Part shown: piece by piece, positions 10,142-18,481 of the stretch
Layout of the letters: each line of letters starts with the position of its first letter
Numbering within the stretch: position 1 is the first letter of the stretch
Assembly: GCA_905397405.1 (NCBI GenBank)
Contig: CAJPVJ010000618.1
Span: 1 to 22,196 of the forward strand
Length of the DNA stretch: 22,196 bases
Direction: 5' to 3'
Origin: Oppiella nova
Lineage: Eukaryota; Arthropoda; Arachnida; Sarcoptiformes; Oppiidae
Made by a program: the position numbers and the translations under genes
Notes under the pieces: model-generated
Databases searched by the model: none
Told to the model about the DNA's origin: nothing
The model's input: the letters and a program-made list of their open reading frames with translations, nothing else

Positions 10142-11602
10142 CTTAATAATAGTTTGAGTATGGAAACAGTTTATATTAATTAAAATTATATTTCTAATAA
10201 AAGTTTTCCAATTCCTGATTGTATGCTTGATACGATTGATAGTTATTTCTATTAAACCAATGAAAGTGATTCCATGCCATAGACTCAATATATTGGCGAT
10301 ACTTATGATTAGTCCTATGAATGATATTTTTGCTGAATAAATGATTTCGATATAAAAAATGTTATTTAAATCTAACTGAAAATTTGACTGTTTATATCGG
10401 TCTATTGATTTAGTATTAAATGCATTACAAGTGAATAAATTATTTAAGCATGAAACTGGACATTGTGATTTGCAGGATTTAGCAATATTTTTGTTAAAAT
10501 CTCTAATGTTATAAACATTAAAATTTGAACAAAATTTAATATTAGGTGCATAATATTTATCCAATTCAATGGTCAGTAGACTATTATTTTTGGGAATACA
10601 ATTATATTTATCATGATATTTATTTTCATAGCATTTATTCATACAATGAAATTGTGTTTCATTTCCTGTATATTCAAAGCATTGAGTGTCGTATGGTTTC
10701 GGCAAACTTCTTAATAAATAGGTTTGGATTTTAATTAGTTTTGTTTCAATCTTCAGAATATCTTTAAATTCAATCCAATTATCTGTAATTAATGGCAGCG
10801 AATCTCTCGAATGAATTACAAATTTCTTTCTCAAGATATTTGTGTTATCAGTCATATGAAAGAAATCACTAATCTCTTTGAAATGAATACTTTTTGTAAA
10901 TTCAAATTCTGTTGAATTAGACTTATAATCCGACAAAAATGTGTTACATTTGCCAAATGGGGACAATATCCGTACAATTGGTCTCAGTTTATGGCATTTG
11001 TATCGATAATCGGTGTGACAGTGAATTAAACTCGAATAAAAATCTAAATCAACATTTGTTGCATTTATAAGATTTATATAAATTTTTTGAAGATTTTCCA
11101 AATATTCTTCATTAGTAGTAACGTCGAGATATTTGATAAAATACTTATTATATTGTTTTTCATTAATAAAGTGATCGATATATTCTGGGTCTAATTTTCC
11201 TGATATTCTATTTTGAATAATTATAGAATTAGTATTTTTTATATTCATAATTTTATTGTATATTATATAAAATTTAATAATGTTTTTGATATAAAGATTG
11301 TTTGTTTTTAAAGATAATTTCCTCTTTTTAATACTAGACGCTGTAAGTCCTTCGCTAAGGATGTTATTAATAAAATAATTCCGAATATTCTTATCAAACA
11401 AAATGTGTTGAAATGTGTTTTCATAGCACAGAGTAATCGCTGGAATCGATTGCAACGGAATTCTGTTATTATTCTTATATTTTATTAATTCAATTGAAGT
11501 TTGCGTTGAATATTGCAAATAATCATAAATTAATATGTATATTTGTATACATATTACAGGTAATGTTAATATTATAATAAACCTTTGCCATTTATATTTT
11601 GA
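10142..11602 (-). CDS. DEG/ENaC channel module B (middle module), fused in frame to module A
   Basis: Complete DEG/ENaC module of roughly 490 aa, read in one uninterrupted frame with the end of module A. TM1 is near 11590-11525 ('IIILTLPVICIQIYILIYDY') and is followed by the family's 'IPLQSIPAITLCYENTF' block. The ectodomain carries 'LPKPYDTQCFEYTG' and the cysteine pattern 'CMNKCYE...C...C.NLFTC'. TM2 is 'ANILSLWHGITFIGLIEITI', with the GxS filter reading G-I-T. There is no Met and no stop between the module A pore and B's TM1, so B is translated only as a fusion. At its 3' end ATTAAG|GTAACT at 10142/10141 is a near-consensus donor; without splicing the frame stops five codons later. The A/B boundary (about 11602) is set arbitrarily in the cytosolic linker. 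AT-rich codon use, Asn/Ile/Lys-rich. Confidence 0.85.
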
Positions 11603-13544
11603 TAACTTTTCAAATATTGTTCTTAATATAATTTTTAGGTTTTGTAAAATTAGTGAAAATTCAAAGTGTATATAAACGTTAATGAATACTTTGATGCGGT
11701 TTAATACGAGTCTAATGAGAGCACTGGTATCTATGAAAGACATCCCAAACCACAAACCAATGAGTCCTCCGATGTTTGACAGGAAGTCTACGAATGAATA
11801 CTTTTTGTGTGAATTGTAGTGAAATTCTTGATTTATTTTGTATTCAATTCTAATTCTGCTGTCATTTTGTGCCGAATATATGTTGTCCTCCAATTCTACT
11901 GAATAGTATTTTTGATGACAATTCTTAACACATTTGTCTCGACAGTACTTTTTATTAACAGAATATTCTGTATTTGTATTATTATTACCACATATTCTAT
12001 ACTGTGTTTGACTCGCATTCATAAGAATATTCGCAATTATTTTATTAATATTCTATACTGTGTTTGACTCGCATTCATAAGAATAAACTCTTCATTGATG
12101 TAAGGATTGGGTAAACATTCAAATGATTTGTAGTAAAGGTTTTCAATACATTCAATGTAACAATTAGTAGAATCATCACCTGCTTCTAAATAAGAAAATA
12201 TAATTAACATGCTTGCTTATTAATTAGCATATTTTAGTTATATAAAATATTTTAAATGATTTATTATTTATATATTATTTTTTCAATCATACTATAGATA
12301 TATTATAATACCGTATTCATGACATGAATTCATATAAGGGTTTGAAAGTAATTGAAAATAAGAGGTCCTTATCTTCAATATTCTGTTTAATCCAAAATTT
12401 GTTGTTCTAATTGATGTCTCCTTTGATACCATCAATGGTTCTGTCATTGGATTCACAAACAAATATAAAATAAAATAGTTCTTTAAATTTAATTTTCCAA
12501 AATATTTCTCGGTCAAGAATTTATTATGATTTTCTTCATAATATCCACTGTTTATAAATTTTAATTGAGTTTCAAAAAAGATGTCAAATTGAATGAAGTC
12601 ATCGTCAATGAGATAATACTTGTAGTGATTTGTATAGAAATACGTGAAACATATTCCGAAGTCTTTATTCCCATAAATAGTCTCCAAAACGGCATAACTT
12701 TGCGAACAATCAGTCATTACTTGAGAATCATTGCTATTATTGTTATTTAAATTTGTTTATACGTGAAACATATTCCGAAGTCTTTATTCCCATAAATAGT
12801 CTCCAAAACCGCATAACTTTGCGAACAATCAATCATTACTTGAGAATCACTGCTATTATTGTTATTTAAATTTGTTTTGTCTTTTGAATGCAATTTTGCC
12901 GAACATTTAATCAATTCATTGGATTTTATTGTTAACTCATTATACAATTCATTGAATGTATAGTTTGATAATAATTTATTCTGATATTCCCAATAAAATT
13001 GATTCAAGTGGTAATTTTTAACATAAACTAATTTATCACATAATTTATATTGATTACCCATATTTTTAACACATTTATTGATTAAATTAATGCTTTGATT
13101 TTCCGCAATTTGTTTGTATGACTCGTACTCATGACTTATATTAAAATATTGAGTTATTTTTGTTTTATCAAAAAACACATGCCTTTCCGTACAGACAGTA
13201 ATCGGCGGTAAATATAGTCTTTCCAATGGTTTAACACTCAGTCGATAAACATATGGATAACTGAAGTACTCTTTTGTCACTTCTATTCCTCCGTAGAATA
13301 GCACTGAAAGACACAACACTTTCACTAATAGTTTTATATAAGATTTCAATGAATATCTAAGAATAAAGTTTATAAATATTTTATATTTTACAAAATTGTA
13401 TATTTTCTTGTATGAAATCAAGGTTTTACTGAATATCAAATGCAAAAATAAGACAATTCCTTTAATTATAAGAATAAATCTACTAATTACATATGATTTT
13501 AAGAATAGATATAATTGAACATTAAATGCAAAGAAGTTAACCAT
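11603..13544 (-). CDS. DEG/ENaC channel module A (first module), two exons; frame broken by two tandem duplications
   Basis: Start ATG at 13544. An N-terminal hydrophobic/basic stretch of ~75 residues leads into TM1 ('LLVKVLCLSVLFYGGIEV') and the block 'LERLYLPPITVCTERHVFF'. Exon 1 runs to 12312; a 126-nt phase-1 intron (GTATTA to TATTTAG) leads to exon 2 at 12185, which joins 'SNPYMNSCHEY' to a cysteine-rich region and TM2 'SNIGGLIGLWFGMSFIDTS', with an intact GxS filter (G-M-S). As sequenced the module is broken twice: a 119-bp tandem duplication (12640-12877) ends the frame at 'CFTYKQI' and stop, and a 56-bp tandem duplication (11992-12085) breaks it before 'QYRICGNN'. Both lengths are 2 modulo 3. 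With both discounted, exon lengths 1114, 1988 and 1179 give phases 1, 0 and a closed 1427-codon A-B-C frame. It may be a pseudogene, an assembly or haplotype artefact, or a gene that splices around the duplications. Confidence 0.75.
11992..12085. repeat. 56-bp-period tandem duplication inside module A exon 2
   Basis: A 38-base block starting ATATTCTATACTG occurs at 11992-12029 and again, identical, at 12048-12085 (period 56). The unit encodes 'MNASQTQYRI' on the minus strand in both copies. The extra 56 nt shifts the frame and puts a stop after 'QYRILIK'. The perfect identity implies a recent event or an assembly duplicate. Confidence 0.9.
12640..12877. repeat. 119-bp tandem duplication inside module A exon 1
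   Basis: 12640-12758 and 12759-12877 are two adjacent 119-bp copies with three differences that I count (GG/CG near 12692/12811, G/A near 12713/12832, T/C near 12731/12850). Both encode 'DCSQSYAVLETIYGNKDFGI' on the minus strand. The copy nearer the gene start (12759-12877) runs out of frame into the second copy at 'CFTYKQI'. The divergence suggests either some age since duplication or two haplotypes joined by assembly. Confidence 0.92.
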
Positions 13545-14229
13545 GCTGAACAGTATTTCAACTTTGAAAGTAAATTATATTTAAATTATAAGCAATAAAA
13601 CGTAATTTTAAAAGTTGAACACTTCACTGTTTCAAATTGAACTAGCAATAATTTGTATTCTCATAATAAATATTTCGTATTTAATCAATAAATTTAATAA
13701 TATTTTAAGTTGTTTATTTTAATTAATTTTATTGCAAATAATATTTATTTATGTTATAGCTAACACCCAAATAATAATGAAAATTAGATTAATTTTTAAA
13801 ATTATATTTACACCATTCAAATAACTTAGCCATAGAAATCACATAAAAGCCAAACTTTTAAGTTATTAAAAATTAATTTGTATTTTTAAAATTCTAAATC
13901 ATTCATAGTACACTTCAAGTAAAAATACAGTGGTTTTTAATAATAATAACATATTTCATCAGTATTATTTTTAATTATCATATTTATCTTATTTTTATTA
14001 TGTTATATTACAATAAATAATTCATTTTAGATTAAATTATGGGGCGACAACTTATACCATACATGAAAATTAAATATAAACAATTTAATTAACATATTTC
14101 ATAGCCACACTTTAGATAAATAATATTTTTAATCGAAAATTTATTGCATTACATACATACAATTACAGTACAATTACAATACATTACATACAATTGTATT
14201 GTATTATAATTAAGGTCAGAATTTATTAT
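13545..14229. other. AT-rich spacer between modules A-C and channel gene D
   Basis: No coding frame is credible here. It should hold the promoter of the A-B-C gene (reading leftward) and the 3' flank of gene D. A short simple repeat of TACAATTACA/TACATACAAT type occurs at about 14145-14206. An acceptor-like TGTTCAG lies just upstream of the module A ATG, so a further 5' non-coding exon is possible; I see no further channel module upstream. Confidence 0.5.
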
Positions 14230-15384
14230 TCATTTATTTATATATGTGTAGAATATTCTGTGAAATAATGATCCAATTCTCGATAACATAATAATATAGA
14301 AACCAAACCAAAAACTAATTAAACTCCCGATAAATGAGACAAACTCTTCAAAAATAATTTTCGCTGAATGTCTGTAAACGAGGTCCGGATTAGTGGGCGG
14401 GTATACCGACAGGTCAAACAAGTCATGCTTATAATCGTAACTATTTTTCTTAAAACTATAGTATTCAGTGTAGCACTCATTATCATTACCACAGACTCCC
14501 CTACATTTATTGCCTACCAATGCGTCCAGACTAACATTCCTGTCCATAACAATATGCTCATCGCTCAGGTAGTCCTCAGTTAAGTACTGTCCGGGCCATG
14601 CATTTAACGCAAGTCTTAAGGCCTTTATCCTACACTTAGCTATACATTCAGTACGCGATTGATAGCCTTGATTGAATGTCTTGTAATCAAAACACTGGGT
14701 CTCATAGGGTTTGGCCATTGAATAGGTGATAGTCTTATGATATTCAGCGAAGTCATAGACTTCAACATTATTCTTGAATTTAGCATTTCTATGCTTAAAG
14801 AAATTCAATACCCGTTCCCTCCGTGAGTGTATAATGAGATTGAATTTGGGTATAGTATTCATCACAACCATGTAAACCATTTCCATTAAGTAGTCATAAG
14901 AGTCGAGTCTATTCTCAATCACAAAATTATGGTCCGATTCCCCATTCAGTTGAGACAAAAATGTGAAACAAGTCCTGTAGTAGTCTATGGACTGACGTAT
15001 AGGTGCTATTGTATCACAATTCACGTAATATTCATATTCTGTGGTATAGTTTGTGTAATATTTTGGCCTAAATACAACACAACTGTTATTAAACACTTGA
15101 CTGGTGTTCATAATCATTGAAAACTGTTGTCTAATTGTATATTTATTTAAATGTTCATAGATATCTTGGTTATTATGAGTTTTGATTTTATGTTTTAATA
15201 CATATTTTTTGTCAAAACATACAGTGATCGCCGGCAGTGATATGTCTGCGTGACTGCCATAACCCACTGAAGTTGTCGTACGGAATGTGAAATATATTTC
15301 ACATATTTTGTACATTTGATACAAACACAAACCCAAACACAGTAAATAAAATGCCAGGTGAATTAATTTTATATTATTATCCAT
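14230..15384 (-). CDS. DEG/ENaC channel D, single exon
   Basis: A full-length single-exon DEG/ENaC-family subunit of 384 aa. TM1 is about residues 9-30 ('AFYLLCLGLCLYQMYKICEI'), then 'ISLPAITVCFDKKYV', the family's post-TM1 block. The ectodomain has 'SMAKPYETQCFDYKTF', 'CIAKCRIKALRLALNAWPGQ' and 'CRGVCGNDNECYTEYY' cysteine motifs. 'IIFEEFVSFIGSLISFWFGF' leads into TM2, with the GxS filter position reading G361-F362-Y363. It is short for the family; the cytosolic N-terminus is only ~8 residues and the tail ~20. It is closely related to gene E, which diverges from it across an 801-bp spacer. It differs from modules A-C in sequence and in its higher GC content, so it is a separate subfamily. Function as a sodium or mechanosensory/chemosensory channel is inferred from the family only. 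Confidence 0.92.
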   Translation of the reverse strand: MDNNIKLIHLAFYLLCLGLCLYQMYKICEIYFTFRTTTSVGYGSHADISLPAITVCFDKKYVLKHKIKTHNNQDIYEHLNKYTIRQQFSMIMNTSQVFNNSCVVFRPKYYTNYTTEYEYYVNCDTIAPIRQSIDYYRTCFTFLSQLNGESDHNFVIENRLDSYDYLMEMVYMVVMNTIPKFNLIIHSRRERVLNFFKHRNAKFKNNVEVYDFAEYHKTITYSMAKPYETQCFDYKTFNQGYQSRTECIAKCRIKALRLALNAWPGQYLTEDYLSDEHIVMDRNVSLDALVGNKCRGVCGNDNECYTEYYSFKKNSYDYKHDLFDLSVYPPTNPDLVYRHSAKIIFEEFVSFIGSLISFWFGFYIIMLSRIGSLFHRIFYTYINK

Positions 15385-16185
15385 TTTTCAACTTATAAAT
15401 TAAATTATTAACTTACGAAAATGCTATAAAAATTGTCTTGTTATTAATATAACTTTTTTATATTTAGGTAAGATTCTGTGTAAATAATAAATTTGCAAAA
15501 TGAAACTTAAATAATAAATCAATATTTCTTTACAACTGTTATTATCAATCAAATGATAGAAATATTTTTTTTGCATTAATAATGAAATATATCATACTTT
15601 CAATGCATTATACATTCAATGATAAATGATTGACAGTTAAATGTAAAAACAGTATAAAAATAACAACATATTAAAAAAGCTTTATTAAATGTATAAATAT
15701 TATTTATTACAAAAAAGTCATATACAAAATAAAACAATAATTTATTTTATACTTAATATACCAAAAGGTAATACATTTGCGATTACAGAATAATTATTAA
15801 TATTAGTTCACATATAATAATTGTTATGTTTAATGTATAAATTAATTATTAGAAAATTATAACAAAATTTAGAAATATTAATTCAATCATAAGATAATAA
15901 TCTTACATATTTTGTATAAAGTTTTACCATAATAAATAATTTATTTAAGCATCACATGCTATAATCACTATTATTATTATCACCCCTTACATATGCTACC
16001 GTTCCCATTGTATTCCAGTTATTATTTATTGAACAATATGCTTCGGAAATATATAATTAACTTTACAAAAAAGTTACAAAATATCTATTAATACTCTATT
16101 TTTCGTTTATTGATTTATTAGCAAAAATGTTGTTGCGAAACATACATATAAATTGTTTGTCAAAAAACAACTAACACTTTAAAAC
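15385..16185. other. Divergent promoter region between channel genes D and E
   Basis: 801 bp, strongly AT-rich, no gene. It separates the start codons of D (leftward) and E (rightward), so it must contain both promoters or one shared bidirectional one. No binding site could be named with confidence. Confidence 0.5.
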
Positions 16186-17508
16186 ATGCAGAAAGTGATC
16201 CATTTTATTGCCAACTTTAAATGTAAAAAATTATTTCATTTATTTCCATTATTGATTAATTTTGTGATGAATTTCAAAAGCAAAAAATTGTTACATTTAT
16301 TTCGCTTACTATGTTTAACGCTATGTTTGTATCAAATTTACAAAATATGCGAAATCTATTTCACGTACAAAACGGTGACATCCGTTATGTATGAATATAT
16401 GCACACAATATCATTGCCGGCCATCACTATATGTATTGACAAAAAATATCTTTTAAGACATGAATTACTCGTAAATATCAAAAACACATCAATTGATGGC
16501 TACTTAAACTACTTAAACGGACTGACAGTCAGACAGCAGTTCCAGTCCATACTCAACGCCAAAGACATTTTCAACGATACATGCATTGTCTCTAAGCCTA
16601 TTCAATGGGACAGTAGTGACACATCCGTCCCGTGTGAGTCGATAGCACCGGTACGTCAATCGCTTGACTACTTTCATTCGTGTTTCTCATTCCTAACCCA
16701 ACTGTCCCATGAGTCGGACGATAGGTATGTCGTCCAGAATAACATGCATTTCAACGACTATTTGGTGGAAATGTTTTTCGTCACAATCGCACCCAATATA
16801 CCGAAAGTCAATCTTATGGTGCATTCAAGGCGTGAAAAAGTGGTAAACTTTTATCGCACCAAAAGTATTGAAATCAAAAACAACGAATCGGTCTATAGTT
16901 TCGGCGAATACGACAAGACTGTCGTCCAATCTCTACCCAAACCCTACGACACCGACTGTCATGACTACACGTCCCGCGGCTATCAGTCCCGCTACGAGTG
17001 TATAGCCAAGTGTCGTATCCAAGCCCTGCGAGCCGTGTATAAGGGCTGGCCCTCACATTTCCTTACCTACGACTACCTGAGCGATGAGTATATGGTGGAG
17101 ATCCTGGACCAACACTTTGCGGTCAACCATTCATTGGACGCCAGTGTAGGCAACGATTGCCGGCAATTCTGTAGCACAAGAACTCAGTGCTATTCCGAGT
17201 ATTTTAATGTCCGGAAAAGTAGTCTCGACGCCAAGTCACCGGCGTTTCAGTTGTCGGTATACCCGCCCCAACAGCCGGACCTATGGTACAGACATTCACC
17301 GAAAATTATTTTTGAAGAGTTTGTGTCATATATCGGGAGTTTAATTAGCTTTTGGTTTGGATTCTCTGTTATTATGTTATCCGATGTGTTGTCTCAAGTG
17401 GTGATCAAATTGCATACAATTTATGTCAACAGAGATGTGTTTGTTTTAAGAGATAAATATAAAGCTAGCACAATTTTAAATCAATTTGTTATCGCTAAAA
17501 AATACTAA
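16186..17508 (+). CDS. DEG/ENaC channel E, single exon, paralogue of D
   Basis: A full-length single-exon DEG/ENaC subunit, 440 aa from the first ATG. TM1 'LLCLTLCLYQIYKICEIYF' is followed by 'ISLPAITICIDKKYLL'. The ectodomain carries 'SLPKPYDTDCHDYTSRGYQ', 'CIAKCRIQALRAVYKGWPSH' and 'CRQFCSTRTQCYSEYF'. 'IIFEEFVSYIGSLISFWFGF' leads to TM2 with filter G392-F393-S394, so the GxS pattern is kept. Much of it aligns with D without gaps, marking an inverted duplication. The first 27 residues repeat the next ones ('FKCKKLFHLFPLL' against 'FKSKKLLHLFRLL'), and D begins at the equivalent of Met28 (16267), so the true start may be 16267. The ectodomain is clearly GC-richer than modules A-C, suggesting stronger purifying selection. 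The tail after TM2 is ~40 aa, longer than in D. AATAAA follows near 17600. Confidence 0.93.
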   Translation: MQKVIHFIANFKCKKLFHLFPLLINFVMNFKSKKLLHLFRLLCLTLCLYQIYKICEIYFTYKTVTSVMYEYMHTISLPAITICIDKKYLLRHELLVNIKNTSIDGYLNYLNGLTVRQQFQSILNAKDIFNDTCIVSKPIQWDSSDTSVPCESIAPVRQSLDYFHSCFSFLTQLSHESDDRYVVQNNMHFNDYLVEMFFVTIAPNIPKVNLMVHSRREKVVNFYRTKSIEIKNNESVYSFGEYDKTVVQSLPKPYDTDCHDYTSRGYQSRYECIAKCRIQALRAVYKGWPSHFLTYDYLSDEYMVEILDQHFAVNHSLDASVGNDCRQFCSTRTQCYSEYFNVRKSSLDAKSPAFQLSVYPPQQPDLWYRHSPKIIFEEFVSYIGSLISFWFGFSVIMLSDVLSQVVIKLHTIYVNRDVFVLRDKYKASTILNQFVIAKKY

Positions 17509-17714
17509 TCAAATTAACATGTAGTTATATTTAAAATATTTTAATTTTCAAATTCCTGCTTAGATTCACAATATTGTTCATATAATTTTGCAATATTTAT
17601 TAATAAAAGTATTGTAGTTTAAATTTTATCACTTTTTACAATAAAATAAATTTGTGTATTTAACTGATGACATGAACCCCCGTTGTAGTGACCCATCGAT
17701 TGTATTGATTTTAT

Positions 17715-18277
17715 AATGTCTTGAAATGTGTTTTCATAGCACAGAGTAATCGCTGGAATCGATTGCAACGGAATTCTCTTATTATTCTTATATTTTATTA
17801 ATTCAATTGAAGTTTGCGTTGAATATTGCAAATAATGGTCACATAATACTGTATGTATATTTGAACAGTAATTATAGGTAATGTAAATATTATAATAAAT
17901 CTTCTCTATTTATATTTTAATAACTTTTCAAATATTGTTCTTAATATAATTTGTAGGTTTTGTAGAATTAGTCAAAATTCAAAGTGTTATAAACGTTAAT
18001 GAATACTTTGATGCGGTTTAATATGAGTCTAATGAGAGCAAAGAGTCTAATAAAAGACATCCCAAACCACAAACCAATGAGTCCTCCGATGTTTGACAGG
18101 AAGTCAGCGAATGAATACTTTTTGTCAGAATTGTAGTGAAATTCTTGACTTATTTTGTATTCAATCCTTATTTTGCTGTTATTTTGTTCCAAACATGAGT
18201 TGTCCTCCAATTCTAATGAATATTATTTTTGGTGACAATTCTTAAAGCATTTCTCTTTACAATAATTTGTATTACTA
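17715..18277 (-). pseudogene. Decayed duplicate of the module A-B junction (DEG/ENaC pseudogene)
   Basis: This segment is a same-strand copy of about 11400-11960, i.e. the end of module A plus the start of module B, with long near-identical runs. It includes the A pore ('SNIGGLIGLWFGMSFI'), the linker and the B start ('YSTQTSIELIKYKNN', 'IPLQSIPAITLCYENTF'). It is broken: a Tyr codon of A became TAA at 18223-18225, and a 1-nt deletion near 17985-17990 shifts the linker frame ('INVYNTLNFD', then stop). Outside 17715 and about 18277 similarity to the parent ends abruptly and no further module follows. The copy shows the A-B fusion is not a one-off assembly join. Confidence 0.88.
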
Positions 18278-18481
18278 ATTATAGTTTATAAAAATTATTG
18301 TAATAATTTACCTTATACATATACAGTATAGTTTATTAGATAGTTTATCTTTATATTTATATTTGCAATAAAGCGCCACCTGAGGGGTTTTAGTTTTGTT
18401 TTATATTACATTTGCCGTCTGGACTTTCACTTTTAAAAAAATTAAAAATCATTTACTTTAAGTTAAGTCCAATTAAGAACT

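Noticed and set aside
14145-14206. Possible CRISPR or satellite array from repeated TACAATTACA units
   Set aside because: Short, imperfect simple-sequence repeat without spacers, in a eukaryotic context.
16874-17056. Minus-strand open frame in channel E
   Set aside because: Antisense shadow of the GC-richer E ectodomain.
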